A DNA stretch of 64,000 nt from MWDV01 sp002070715. Its GTDB lineage: Bacteria; Verrucomicrobiota; Verrucomicrobiia; Limisphaerales; MWDV01. A program made the translations under genes and the position numbers. Shown here in pieces: positions 18,725-27,801 of this stretch (position 1 is the stretch's first letter; each line of letters begins with the position of its first letter). Below the pieces are notes generated by a model. The model was not told the origin of the DNA, did not search any database, and saw nothing but the letters and a program-made list of their open reading frames with translations. The stretch is from NCBI GenBank assembly GCA_035411585.1, contig DAONTI010000005.1, forward strand, positions 62,001 to 126,000. The letters run 5' to 3'.

Positions 18725-18861
18725 ACCCGGAGGGCAAAGCCCGATTCCGGGGCTTCTACGGAAAGTACCGGGTGGTGGTGCCGCACGGCTGCCAGACCCG
18801 CAAGCTAGAACTGAGACTCACCCGTGGCGGGACGGCCCCGGCCCGGGTGGTGCGGGAATAA
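18725..18861 (+). pseudogene. C-terminal fragment of a secreted enzyme (GH10-like tail)
   Basis: Directly after repeat A the plus strand encodes TDPEGKARFRGFYGKYRVVV followed by PHGCQTRKLELRLTRGG, ending at a TAA near 18861. The pattern T-D-x-x-G-x-x-x-x-R-G-F-x-G-x-Y is that found at the C-terminus of GH10 endo-xylanases and related secreted enzymes of this phylum. Nothing of the catalytic domain precedes it; the frame upstream reads only the repeat and non-coding DNA. It is thus best read as a gene remnant left by a deletion or rearrangement. A short functional gene starting at 18637 cannot be excluded but has no good start. Confidence 0.45.
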
Positions 18862-19035
18862 CACAAAGCTGCGCAACCGGTCGCCGACTTTGCGCTTGAA
18901 GCGCCTCGCGAAAGAGCGCAGGCTCTACGCATGAGTGCATTTCCTCACGTCAACATTTCCGTGATGGATGCGTCCCCTGCCAACGTGCAATTCCACCGCA
19001 TCCGCGCCGATTGAAGGCCCGGGATTTGACGATTT

Positions 19036-20544
19036 ATGACTGCTGCAATTCATTCTTCCAACCACTCCACGCCGCCCGCCGGCGCAACCCGGGGGCAAAC
19101 CTCGAAGTCCGCCATGCTGATCTTGGCGGCGGCCGTCACGGTGAACTGCTGCGCTGCCGAGTTGCGCATCGGCACGGCTAGCATCAGCATCACCCCGGAC
19201 CAGCCCGTGGCTCTCGACGGGCAGTTCAACCTGCGCGTCTCGCGGGGCGTGGACAACCCGGTCACCGCCACAGCGGTGGCCCTCGAGGCGCGCGCGGGCG
19301 ATCGCACGACCGACCAGGCCATCTTGCTCTCCGCCGATCTCGTGGCGTTCCGCTCGTTCATCCCGCCGCGGGTGCGCGAACGCTTGCGCGCCCAACTGCC
19401 CGGCTTCGATCCGCGCAAACTGGTCCTGACCGCCACGCACACCCACACCGGGCCGGTTACCGAAGAAGGGAAATACGACATTCCGAAGGAGGGGGTAATG
19501 CCGCCCCGGGAATACGTGGAATTCCTCGTGGCGCGGCTGGTGGACGTCAGCGTGCGCGCCTGGAACCAGCGGCAGCCGGGCGGCGTCAGCTGGGGGCTGG
19601 GGCAGGCCGTGGTGGGCCACAACCGCCGTGCCGTCTATGCCAACGGCACCGCCCAAATGTACGGCGCCACCAGCACACCCGAATTCCGCGGCATCGAGGG
19701 CGGGGCGGATCACGGCTTGGAATTGCTATTCTTTTGGACGGGGGAAAAGAAGCTCCTGGCGGCCGGCGTCAACATCTCCTGCCCCTCCCAGGTGGTGGAA
19801 AGCCGGACCACGATCAACGCCGATTTCTGGCATGATGTTCGCGAGCGACTGCGCGCCGCCGCCGGGGCCGAACTCGGCGTGCTCGGCTGGCCCGGGGCGG
19901 CCGGCGATCTCTCCCCCCACTGGCTCTACCGCAAGGCCGCCGAGGAGCGCATGCTCAAATTGCGCGGGCTGTCGCGCACCCAGGACATCGGGCGCCGGAT
20001 TGCGGGCGAGGTCCTCGAAGTCAGCGAGCTGACCCGCAGCGACATCCAGCGGGAAGTCCCCTTCGCCCACGAAGTGGTGGACTTGGTGCTGCCCGCGCGC
20101 AAAGTGACCGACGCGGAAGCCGCGGAAGCGATCAAGGAAATCGAGGCCCTCAAGGGAAAGAACGACGCCACCCGCCGCATAGCGTGGCACCAAGGCACCG
20201 TGGACCGCTACCAGGCGCAAGGGGACGCGCCCACCGTTACCGCCGAGGTGCATGTCCTGCGGATCGGGGATATTGCCATCGCCACCAACCCCTTCGAGCT
20301 GTTCCAAGACTACGGAACCCAAATCAAGAGCCGGAGTCCGGCCTTGCAAACGCTGGTGATCGAGCTGACGGGCGGCCCGAGCGGCTACCTGCCCACCCCG
20401 CGCGCCGTCGCCGGCGGCGGTTATAGCGCCATCGTCCAGAGCGGGCAGGTCGGCCCCGAGGGCGGGCAGGAACTCGTCGAGCGCACCGTGGAAATCATTA
20501 AACGCCTATGGAGCAAACCCGCCCCAATGCCCTCGCAGCCCTGA
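19036..20544 (+). CDS. Neutral/alkaline ceramidase-like secreted hydrolase
   Basis: This is a 502-residue protein with a signal peptide (SAMLILAAAVTVNCCAAEL), then a domain like the N-terminal part of neutral ceramidase: IGTASISITPD at its start and the zinc-binding His135/His137 in LTATHTHTGPV. GLGQAVVGHNRRAVYANG and GVLGWPGAAGDLSPH are further family-like blocks. The short C-terminal Ig-like domain of true ceramidases is missing, so the substrate (ceramide or another N-acyl lipid, or a sugar amide) is uncertain. The first possible ATG at 19036 gives a long pre-signal stretch; a start near codon 27 (ATG of AMLILAAA) would also work. It is bracketed by direct repeats A and B. Confidence 0.72.
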   Translation: MTAAIHSSNHSTPPAGATRGQTSKSAMLILAAAVTVNCCAAELRIGTASISITPDQPVALDGQFNLRVSRGVDNPVTATAVALEARAGDRTTDQAILLSADLVAFRSFIPPRVRERLRAQLPGFDPRKLVLTATHTHTGPVTEEGKYDIPKEGVMPPREYVEFLVARLVDVSVRAWNQRQPGGVSWGLGQAVVGHNRRAVYANGTAQMYGATSTPEFRGIEGGADHGLELLFFWTGEKKLLAAGVNISCPSQVVESRTTINADFWHDVRERLRAAAGAELGVLGWPGAAGDLSPHWLYRKAAEERMLKLRGLSRTQDIGRRIAGEVLEVSELTRSDIQREVPFAHEVVDLVLPARKVTDAEAAEAIKEIEALKGKNDATRRIAWHQGTVDRYQAQGDAPTVTAEVHVLRIGDIAIATNPFELFQDYGTQIKSRSPALQTLVIELTGGPSGYLPTPRAVAGGGYSAIVQSGQVGPEGGQELVERTVEIIKRLWSKPAPMPSQP

Positions 20545-20702
20545 AAGCCAATCCCGCTTCCCCGACCAAACCACGCCCGCGCACCGTCCTGATCGCCGGC
20601 GTTTGCGCCGCCCTGGGAATCGGCGGCGCGGTTTCGCCGGCGGCGCGGAGACGGAAAATTCCGGGCGATCAGGCTTGGGGCAATTTCCAAGGCGCGCGAT
20701 AG
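20508..20702 (+). pseudogene. Possible truncated N-terminus of a secreted protein
   Basis: An ATG at 20508 overlaps the last 37 bases of the ceramidase-like gene and opens a frame that reads a plausible export signal (KPRPRTVLIAGVCAALGIGG then AVSPAA). The frame then enters direct repeat B out of any sensible frame and stops at 20702. It looks like the beginning of the next gene of an operon, cut off at the repeat. It may be non-functional. Confidence 0.3.
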
Positions 20703-20721
20703 GGGTTATTAGTCCAAACCG
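20652..20721. repeat. Direct repeat B (intact partner of repeat A)
   Basis: This copy contains the authentic 3' end and terminal flank of the oxidoreductase gene on the minus strand. It matches 18660-18724 apart from a 5-base indel and a few substitutions. The two copies bracket about 1.9 kb with the ceramidase-like gene. Confidence 0.8.
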
Positions 20722-21976
20722 CCAGTGCCGGGTCGCCAATGATTTGTTCTTTCACCGGGTCCCATTTCACTTTTTTACCAGTGCGGATGGCGATGTTGCC
20801 GAGATGACAAACCGTGGAGGAACGATGGCCGATGGCCACGTCGCAGATGGGGCGTTGCCGGCTCTTGATGCAATCCAGCCAGTTCTGATAGTGCTGCGCG
20901 CTTTGATACAACTTGACCTGGGTTTCGGCGGGGGCCGCGGCCAGTAGTTCTTCGGGTTCCGTCACGAGCAGGCCGCGGTTGACGTGCAGCACGCCCTTTT
21001 CACATTCGAACCGGCACCCTGTCCGGGGCGACGGACTGCGGGTGATGACCTTGAGGCCGTTGGCATATTCGTAAATGACCTCGAAGGTCTGGGGGGTCTC
21101 GAACCAGCCTTCCGGATTCCACGTGGCGGACGCTTCGATGCTGACAGGGCCGCTTTCATCCATGCCCAGCGCCCATTGGGTGATGTCCAGATGGTGTGCG
21201 CCCCAGTTGGTCATCTGTCCGCCGCCAAAATCCCAGAAGAAGCGGAAGAGATAATGTACCCGGTTGACGTTGTAGGGGCGCCACCGGGCGGGGCCGACCC
21301 AGAAATCGTAATCCAATTCCGGCGGCGGCTCGCGGTCGGGTACGAGGGGTGGTTTGGCGCGGTCGGCGTAATTCGTCCCGGGCAGACCCACGTGAATGAC
21401 CTTGATCCGGCCCAAGTAACCCGAGCGCAGTAATTCACAGGCGCGGCGGAAGCGGGTGTCGGACCGTTGCTGGCTGCCGTTCTGGACGATCCGCCCCGTG
21501 CGCCGGGCGGTTTTCTCCAGTACTTGTCCCTCGCGAATGGTGAGGGTCATCGGCTTCTCGACATACACATCCTTGCCCGCTTCACAGGCGTGAATGGCCG
21601 GCAACGCATGCCAGTGGTCCGGGGTGCTGATGCAAACCGCGTCAATGGATTTGTCTTCCAACAACCGGCGGTAATCCGAAAAAGTTTTGCACTTGCTGCC
21701 GAGCGCTTTTTCCACGTGAGCTGCCGCGCTGGCGAGGTGCGATTGATCCACGTCGCACACGGCCACGGCATGTTTCATCAGCGCGTTAATGTTGTTCCGC
21801 CCTTGGGCGCCGACGCCGATGAACCCGACGCGGATCAGCTCGGACGGGTTTTGTCCGGTGGCGGCCCGGGTGCGGTTGAGAAACAGTTGGGGCAGGGCGA
21901 GTCCCGCGCCGATCCCGAACGAGGCCTGACCGGCAACCCGGAGAAAAGCGCGGCGGGTAAGCGTGCGTTGATTCAT
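20669..21976 (-). CDS. Tat-exported Gfo/Idh/MocA family oxidoreductase
   Basis: This is a 435-residue NAD(P)-dependent oxidoreductase. The N-terminus MNQRTLTRRAFLRVAGQASF contains a twin-arginine signal (RRAFLR). The Rossmann motif is VGFIGVGAQGRNNI, and the conserved EKP block is seen in KDVYVEKPMTL. The C-terminal Gfo/Idh domain includes WDFGGGQMTNWGAHHLDI, a pattern of the Planctomycete/Verrucomicrobia secreted subgroup. Members oxidise or reduce sugars and inositols, often in polysaccharide breakdown; the substrate is not predictable. The start at 21976 is chosen for the Tat motif. Its 3' end is part of direct repeat B. Confidence 0.88.
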   Translation of the reverse strand: MNQRTLTRRAFLRVAGQASFGIGAGLALPQLFLNRTRAATGQNPSELIRVGFIGVGAQGRNNINALMKHAVAVCDVDQSHLASAAAHVEKALGSKCKTFSDYRRLLEDKSIDAVCISTPDHWHALPAIHACEAGKDVYVEKPMTLTIREGQVLEKTARRTGRIVQNGSQQRSDTRFRRACELLRSGYLGRIKVIHVGLPGTNYADRAKPPLVPDREPPPELDYDFWVGPARWRPYNVNRVHYLFRFFWDFGGGQMTNWGAHHLDITQWALGMDESGPVSIEASATWNPEGWFETPQTFEVIYEYANGLKVITRSPSPRTGCRFECEKGVLHVNRGLLVTEPEELLAAAPAETQVKLYQSAQHYQNWLDCIKSRQRPICDVAIGHRSSTVCHLGNIAIRTGKKVKWDPVKEQIIGDPALAVWTNNPYRAPWKLPQA

Positions 21977-22053
21977 CACGCGAACGGTATGGCGTTTCCG
22001 CGGTGGTCTGTCAATCCAGATGCCCCGCCGTCCGCCGAAAAAGTGGCCGCGCC

Positions 22054-23898
22054 TCAGCCTTGTTGCGCTTGCTTGGCCCAGGTGTCTTTGAGCGTGATGG
22101 TGCGATTGAACACCAGCTTCCCGGGCGTGCTCTCCTTGTCCAGGGCGAAGTAGGCCAGCCGCTCGAACTGGTACCGCGCCTCCGGCTGCGCCTCGCGCAG
22201 ACTTGGTTCGGCCTTGGCGGTGATGACTTCCAGACTGTGCGGATTGAGATGCTGCTTGAAATCGCCGGTGGCGTCGGGCTCGGGGACGGTGAACAGGCGG
22301 TCGTACAACCGGCATTCAATATCGAGGGCATGCGCGGCGCTGACCCAGTGGATTGTTCCCTTGACTTTACGGCTGGCGGTGGCGCCGCCGGTTTTGCTGT
22401 CCAGATCCGCCGTGCAACGCAACTCGATGATGTTGCCCGCCGCGTCCTTCACCACTTCCTGGCATTGAATGATGTAGGCGTATTTCAGGCGTACTTCGCC
22501 GCCCGGTTTCAGACGGAAAAACCTGGGCGGCGGCGTTTCCATGAAATCGTCGCGTTCGATGAACAACTCGCGGCTGAACGGAATTTGACGTTTGCCGGCG
22601 GCGGCGTCCTCGGGATTGTTGACGGCCGCGAGGGTTTCGGTTTGTCCTTCGGGATAATTCGTGATGACCACCTTCAGCGGACGCAGCACGGCAAGCCGGC
22701 GCAGCGCGTGACGGTTCAAATCCTCGCGGATGGCGAATTCCAGGACGGCGACGTCGGTGAGACCGTTGTATTTGGTGATGCCGATGTGGTAGGCAAAATT
22801 ACGCAGGGCCGCCGGCGTCACGCCGCGCCGCCGCAAGCCGCTGATGGTCGGCAGGCGCGGATCATCCCATCCGGCGACCAACCCCTCGTTGACGAGTTGC
22901 AGGAGCTTGCGTTTGCTCATGACGGTGTAGCCGAGGTTCAGCCGGGCAAACTCGTATTGGTGGGGCCGGGGACGCGGCAGGTCCAAGTTTTCGAGAATCC
23001 AATCGTAGAGCGGACGATGCACCTCAAACTCGAGTGTGCAGATCGAGTGGGTGATGCCCTCGAGATAATCGCTCAGGCAGTGCGCAAAATCGTACATCGG
23101 ATAGATGCACCATTGGTTGCCGGTGTGATGATGTTCGGCGTGCCGGATGCGATAGAGCAGGGGATCGCGCATCCAGACGTTGGGGGCGGCGACATCAATT
23201 TTGGCCCGGAGCGAGCGGTGGCCATCGGGGAATTCGCCCTGCTTCATCCGCGTGAAGAGATCAAGATTTTCCTCCACGGAACGGTTGCGGAACGGGCTTT
23301 CCTTGGCCTGCCGCCGGTATTCATCCGTCTCGTCGGGCGTGAGATCGCACACGTACGCCTTGCCCTTCCGGATCAGCGCAAGGGCGTATTCGTAAAGCGG
23401 CCCGAAATAGTCGCTCGCATAAAACGGTTCCAAGGCGGGGCCGGTATTTTGCGGGTCCGGCCCGGTGGCGAGAAGCTGCGCGGATTGAGCGCCGGCGTGT
23501 TCCCGGTGCGGCGGCAGGTAAAAATCCGGTTTGCCGTTGCTCGTGATTTTATCCGGCGTTTTGCCTTTCAGCTTGAGCCCCAGCCGGTCATCCGCCCATC
23601 CGGCAATCAGCCAGTTCACATCTTCCTGGATGGAATCCACGTATTCCACGTCTTCTTTGGCGGGGTTGGTGTCGTCCATGCGGAGATTGCAAACGCCGCC
23701 GAACTCGCGGGCGATGCCGAAATTCAGGCAAATGCTCTTGGCATGGCCAATGTGCAGATAGCCGTTGGGCTCGGGCGGGAAGCGCGTGTGAATCTGGGGA
23801 TACCGTCCCTCGGCAACATGCTGCGCGACGATGTCGCGGATAAAATCCGAAGGCGTTGGCGCTTGGCCCGGCGTCAAATTGCTGTTCTGGGTCGTCAT
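22054..23898 (-). CDS. glnS: Glutaminyl-tRNA synthetase
   Basis: This 614-residue class I synthetase charges tRNA-Gln directly. The HIGH motif is at residues 49-52 (NGYLHIGHAKS) and the KMSKS equivalent is VMSKR at 326-330. The N-terminal PPEPNG and LRMDDTNPAKED segments distinguish GlnRS from bacterial GluRS. The C-terminal half is the two-barrel anticodon-binding domain. The start at 23898 (MTTQNSN) gives a standard N-terminus; the frame is open further upstream without family similarity. A direct GlnRS fits gammaproteobacteria, Planctomycetes and Verrucomicrobia rather than organisms relying on GatCAB. Confidence 0.93.
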   Translation of the reverse strand: MTTQNSNLTPGQAPTPSDFIRDIVAQHVAEGRYPQIHTRFPPEPNGYLHIGHAKSICLNFGIAREFGGVCNLRMDDTNPAKEDVEYVDSIQEDVNWLIAGWADDRLGLKLKGKTPDKITSNGKPDFYLPPHREHAGAQSAQLLATGPDPQNTGPALEPFYASDYFGPLYEYALALIRKGKAYVCDLTPDETDEYRRQAKESPFRNRSVEENLDLFTRMKQGEFPDGHRSLRAKIDVAAPNVWMRDPLLYRIRHAEHHHTGNQWCIYPMYDFAHCLSDYLEGITHSICTLEFEVHRPLYDWILENLDLPRPRPHQYEFARLNLGYTVMSKRKLLQLVNEGLVAGWDDPRLPTISGLRRRGVTPAALRNFAYHIGITKYNGLTDVAVLEFAIREDLNRHALRRLAVLRPLKVVITNYPEGQTETLAAVNNPEDAAAGKRQIPFSRELFIERDDFMETPPPRFFRLKPGGEVRLKYAYIIQCQEVVKDAAGNIIELRCTADLDSKTGGATASRKVKGTIHWVSAAHALDIECRLYDRLFTVPEPDATGDFKQHLNPHSLEVITAKAEPSLREAQPEARYQFERLAYFALDKESTPGKLVFNRTITLKDTWAKQAQQG

Positions 23899-24059
23899 AA
23901 AACCGGGTGGAGTGTAGCGGGACGCGTTGCCGCTGTCGAACAAATGGCGGACCATCCGCGCAAGGGGGCGTTTTCGCAGTCGCCAGAAACCAAAAGTGAA
24001 CCCGCGACGGCTCTGCCGGGGCACCGGAAATCATCCGCTCACCTTTCGTGGCCGGTGGA

Positions 24060-25436
24060 TTAAAGAACCCTGGTTTCGCCGGGCATGGCGATGGGATATT
24101 TCCCGTGGGCATCCGGTCCGACCGGCGGCGCGGAATCCATCGTGTAATTGTCCAACCCCGGCGCCAGTTCGAGGTTGGATTTCAGGGCGTCCTCCCAAGT
24201 GATGAGCTGGCCGGATTCACACGCCATGCGACCCATGATGGCCGTCAGGCAGGCGTAGGCACAGCGTTCTGTTTCGTTGTAAGGCGTGTTGTGGCGAATG
24301 GCATCAAAGAACCGGTCATGCTCGATCTGGTATTGATCACCGGCTTCGCCGCGATGCCGCCAAAGCACTTGCTCAGCCAGCGGGCGGTGTCCCTTGAACA
24401 GCATCGGCTTGGGTTGGCCCTCGCCCAGCACCGCGCAGCCGGTGGTCCCGTGAATCACCGCGCCAAAAAAGCCCCAACACCGGGGCATGTGCCGGCCTTG
24501 CGCGTGAAACCGGGTGCCGTCGGGGAAGGTGTATTCCGCTGCGTAATGGTCATAGAGCTGATCTGCCGCCTGTCGCGTCTGCCGCCCGCCCATGCCCTGC
24601 ACGGAGATTGGCCACGCATTTTTCGCCCAGCAACACACGTCAATGTTGTGAATCAACCAGTCGACGATGAAGCTGCCGTTCAGCCAGGTGAAATTGCTGT
24701 AATTGGCAATTTGATGCGCGAGTTCCGTCCGGCCCGGCGGCCGGGGGATGAAATCCACCGGCCCATGCAGGCGATAGGCGTAGCCGGTAATCATCTCCCC
24801 AATCAGGCCCGCGTGGATTTGTTCCATGGCGGCTTCCAAGGGCGGGAAGTGACGGCTCATCAGGCCGCCCGCCACTTTGAGATTTTTTTGGCGGGCCAGT
24901 TCGCCCGTGCGCAGGACGCGCCGGATGCCGGGGGCATCCACGGCGAACGATTTTTCCATGAACACATGCATGCCCTTCGCCACGGCGTATTCAAAATGCA
25001 ACGGCCGGAACGCCGGCGGGGTGGCCAGCAACACCACGCTGCCCGGATCTAGCGAATCAATTGCCCGACGGTAGCCGTCCAAGCCGGCGAACAGGCGTTC
25101 CGGCGGCACGGCGAGCTGTTTTTCGAATCGCGGTTTCAGATGGCCGAGGACGGCTGCGGCGCGGTCGGGAAAGAAATCCGCCAGCGCCCAGAGTTGGGTC
25201 GGCCCGGCGGTGGACAACGCCTGCGCGACCGCGCCTCCACCGCGTCCGCCACAGCCGATGAGGGCGAGCTTGAGGGTGTTGTTTTCCGCCGCATAAGCGC
25301 GGGACGTAATGGCGCGCGTCAACGCGACGCCCGCCGCGGCATGGGCCGAATGTTTGAGAAACGCGCGCCGCGTTTGGCGGGGGGGAAGAGGCAGAGAGCT
25401 GGCGGGTTCGAGAGGATTGGATGGCAATTCACGCAT
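24060..25436 (-). CDS. Tat-exported Gfo/Idh/MocA family oxidoreductase (second copy type)
   Basis: This is a 458-residue protein with a twin-arginine signal (RQTRRAFLKHSAHAAAGVAL) and the nucleotide-binding motif LALIGCGGRGGGAVAQAL. The EKS variant of the EKP block (MHVFMEKSFAVDAPG) is notable since Pro is usual. The C-terminal domain carries FIVDWLIHNIDVCCWAKNAW, typical of the secreted subgroup. It is distant from the oxidoreductase at 20669-21976 and not a recent duplicate. It probably works on sugars outside the cytoplasm or as a folded exported holoenzyme. It lies upstream of glnS on the same strand, with a 161-base gap. Confidence 0.86.
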   Translation of the reverse strand: MRELPSNPLEPASSLPLPPRQTRRAFLKHSAHAAAGVALTRAITSRAYAAENNTLKLALIGCGGRGGGAVAQALSTAGPTQLWALADFFPDRAAAVLGHLKPRFEKQLAVPPERLFAGLDGYRRAIDSLDPGSVVLLATPPAFRPLHFEYAVAKGMHVFMEKSFAVDAPGIRRVLRTGELARQKNLKVAGGLMSRHFPPLEAAMEQIHAGLIGEMITGYAYRLHGPVDFIPRPPGRTELAHQIANYSNFTWLNGSFIVDWLIHNIDVCCWAKNAWPISVQGMGGRQTRQAADQLYDHYAAEYTFPDGTRFHAQGRHMPRCWGFFGAVIHGTTGCAVLGEGQPKPMLFKGHRPLAEQVLWRHRGEAGDQYQIEHDRFFDAIRHNTPYNETERCAYACLTAIMGRMACESGQLITWEDALKSNLELAPGLDNYTMDSAPPVGPDAHGKYPIAMPGETRVL

Positions 25437-25606
25437 AACGAAAACCTAACGGATTTTGTGAACTGAACGGGCCAAGTCAATCACGGCCAAAAAGAAATCC
25501 GCAAAACTCGGCCCGGCTAATGCGGTTGTCTCACGCCCATTCGCGCCCGGTTCGCCCGCGAGCCGCTGGGTCAATCATCCGTTCAACTTGTTTTCCGTTG
25601 GCGCAG

Positions 25607-26185
25607 TTATTTGTCCGGCGCTGGAATAAAAATTTTCTGCCCGACCCGCAAGGCGTTGGGTTTTAATCCCGGATTGGCTTTCACGATGTCATCCACCGTC
25701 ACGTGGATGTCCTGCTCGCGATAGGCTTGGACAATCGCCAACAGCGTATCGCCGGGTTCAATGACATACCAAAAACCTTTTTCAGGTTGCGTCCCGGCAT
25801 CGGATTTTTTGGGGGGCGGGGCCGATCTGGTCTTTTTCGGCGGGGGCGGCGGGGAGGAAATAGCCTGTCCCAGTTTTTGGATTTCGGCGCGGATTTTATC
25901 GTAGTCCTCCAGCCGTTTGCGATCCACTTCCTTGATGGCATCGTGCAGCCGTTTGAGGTCGTCCTGGGTGGCGGGTAATCCCGTGGTGCGATTTTGCTCC
26001 CGCAACGCATCGAGTTCGCGGCTGAGCGCGGCCAGGCGTTTTTGCAGCTCGGCGTGGGACGCCAGGAGATCTTCTACTTGGCTGTTCAACCGGTCCAGCC
26101 GGTGTTCGGTGGCCGCGTCCTGCGCCCGGGCCACCGGCGCCATCAGCAGAGCCGCCCCAAGCCCTAAAACCATCATCTGTTTCAT
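25607..26185 (-). CDS. LysM-domain periplasmic protein with coiled coil
   Basis: This is a 192-residue protein with a signal peptide (MVLGLGAALLMAPVARAQDA), a coiled coil of about 85 residues (HRLDRLNSQVEDLLASHAEL onward), a Pro/Lys-rich linker and a single LysM domain at the C-terminus (YVIEPGDTLLAIVQAYREQD ... GLKPNALRVGQKIFIPAP). LysM binds N-acetylglucosamine in peptidoglycan. The coiled coil suggests an oligomeric envelope scaffold, like the stem of YbgF-type proteins. No partner gene is adjacent; purA is divergent. Confidence 0.85.
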   Translation of the reverse strand: MKQMMVLGLGAALLMAPVARAQDAATEHRLDRLNSQVEDLLASHAELQKRLAALSRELDALREQNRTTGLPATQDDLKRLHDAIKEVDRKRLEDYDKIRAEIQKLGQAISSPPPPPKKTRSAPPPKKSDAGTQPEKGFWYVIEPGDTLLAIVQAYREQDIHVTVDDIVKANPGLKPNALRVGQKIFIPAPDK

Positions 26186-26346
26186 AGGGCGACAATGGAA
26201 ACGAGCCCGATGGAGTTCAAGGGAAAAACGCCTCGCTGCGGTGCAAACGTATTCGAAACGGGTCTCTCTTCGGGAAAATCCTGCGGCGGGGCAGGGGAGC
26301 CCGATCGGTTTCCCGGCGTGGGTTTCGCGTGCCTGGTTTTACATAC

Positions 26347-26427
26347 TTGACCCTGCGGCGGTTGCTTTCTAGCTTCGCCGGGCAAAGATGACTCGCTTTG
26401 CCCCGAATGCGCGTTCGGGGATTTTTG
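26347..26427 (+). promoter_or_regulatory. Putative purA promoter and leader hairpin
   Basis: TTGACC (26347-26352) and TAGCTT (26370-26375) are 17 bases apart and face purA; the -10 match is weak. About 25 bases downstream, CCCCGAA and TTCGGGG pair around a 6-base loop (26401-26420), followed by ATTTTTG, the form of an intrinsic terminator inside the leader. An attenuator is possible but nothing identifies a ligand. Confidence 0.35.
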
Positions 26428-26463
26428 TTGTGAAGCCGTCGCGCACCTTCACGAAGCGAAATT

Positions 26464-27732
26464 ATGGCAAACACAATTCTCGTAGGCGCCCAATGGGGTG
26501 ATGAAGGGAAGGGCAAGATCATTGATGTCCTGACTGAGCGGGCGGATATCGTCGTCCGTTACGCCGGCGGCAACAACGCCGGGCACACGGTGTTCGTGGG
26601 CAAAACCCGTTACGTCTTGCACCTCGTGCCCTCCGGCATTCTGCGTAAAAACAAACTCTGTGTAATCGGCAACGGGGTGGTGATTGATCCCATCAGTCTC
26701 GTCCTCGAAATCGCCGGCCTGCGCAAGCTCGGGGTCAAGGTGGGAAAAAACCTCGTCGTGAGCGAAACCGCGCACGTGGTGTTTCCGTATCATCGCGAAC
26801 TGGACACGCACCGTGAACATCACAAGGGCAAACAGAAAATTGGTACCACCAAGCGGGGCATCGGCCCGGCCTACGGGGATAAAGCGGCGCGCGTGGGGTT
26901 GCGGATGGTGGACCTGATCCAGGGCGACACCTTCGAGCACAAACTCCGGCAACGGATTCGCGAGAACAACGAGGTGCTCAAGGCGTTGGGCGCGAAGCCG
27001 CTCGCGTTTGCGAAGGTCCTCCGCGATTACCGCGAAGCCGGTGAATTTCTCAAACCGTTTGTGACCAACACCGTGGTGTTGCTCCACCACGCCATGGCCG
27101 AGGGCAAGGATCTTTTGTTTGAGGGCGCGCAGGGCACTTTTCTGGATATTGATCACGGCACCTATCCGTATGTCACCTCTTCCAACACCACCGCGGGCGG
27201 TGCCTGCGCGGGCTCCGGCGTGCCGCCGCACCGCATGGACCGGGTGGTGGGCGTGATGAAGGCTTACACCACCCGTGTGGGCGAAGGCCCGCTGCCCACC
27301 GAAGACGCGGGGATTTCGGATTTATTGCACGGCATGGGCCGCGAGTTTGGGGCCACGACCGGTCGGCCGCGCCGATGCGGCTGGTTCGACGCCGTGGCCG
27401 TGCGGCACGCGGTCATGGTGAACGGAATGGACGATATCGCCGTGACCAATCTCGACGGGCTGGACACGGTGGAAACGATCCGGGTCGGCATCGGTTATCG
27501 CGTCGGTGGCCGGCGTTACGATCATCTGCCGGCGGCGGTGGAAGCCCTGGCGCAGTGCGAACCGATTTACGCGGAGTTTCCCGGTTGGCGGCAACCGACC
27601 AGCGCAGCGCGCCGGTGGAAGGATCTGCCGGTCAAGGCGCGGGCGTATCTGCGGGCGTTGCAGGAACTGGTGGGCGCCCGGCTCTCGCTGGTTTCGGTGG
27701 GCCCGGGGCGCGAGCAAACCATTGCCGTCTGA
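26464..27732 (+). CDS. purA: Adenylosuccinate synthetase
   Basis: This 422-residue cytoplasmic enzyme joins IMP and aspartate using GTP, the first committed step to AMP. The N-terminal VGAQWGDEGKGKIID loop binds GTP and IMP. Other family blocks are GGNNAGHTV, IGTTKRGIGPAYGDKAAR, LFEGAQGTFLDIDHGTYPYV and GRPRRCGWFDAVA. Length fits the family. The gene is followed after 69 bases by uppS on the same strand. There are no deviations at visible active-site positions. Confidence 0.96.
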   Translation: MANTILVGAQWGDEGKGKIIDVLTERADIVVRYAGGNNAGHTVFVGKTRYVLHLVPSGILRKNKLCVIGNGVVIDPISLVLEIAGLRKLGVKVGKNLVVSETAHVVFPYHRELDTHREHHKGKQKIGTTKRGIGPAYGDKAARVGLRMVDLIQGDTFEHKLRQRIRENNEVLKALGAKPLAFAKVLRDYREAGEFLKPFVTNTVVLLHHAMAEGKDLLFEGAQGTFLDIDHGTYPYVTSSNTTAGGACAGSGVPPHRMDRVVGVMKAYTTRVGEGPLPTEDAGISDLLHGMGREFGATTGRPRRCGWFDAVAVRHAVMVNGMDDIAVTNLDGLDTVETIRVGIGYRVGGRRYDHLPAAVEALAQCEPIYAEFPGWRQPTSAARRWKDLPVKARAYLRALQELVGARLSLVSVGPGREQTIAV

Positions 27733-27801
27733 GAACGGGAGCGGGTGTGATGGCGCCGCGGAGCGGAGGCGGAGGGGCCTCCGGGCGGTGCCGGGTGTCG
27801 C

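Noticed and set aside
18637..18861. Intact 74-residue gene
   Set aside because: The first third reads repeat A and non-coding DNA; only the tail resembles a protein, so a remnant is more likely.
18890..18935. Short inverted GCGCTC/GAGCGC motif resembling one near 52710
   Set aside because: Similarity is too short and imperfect to call a repeat family.
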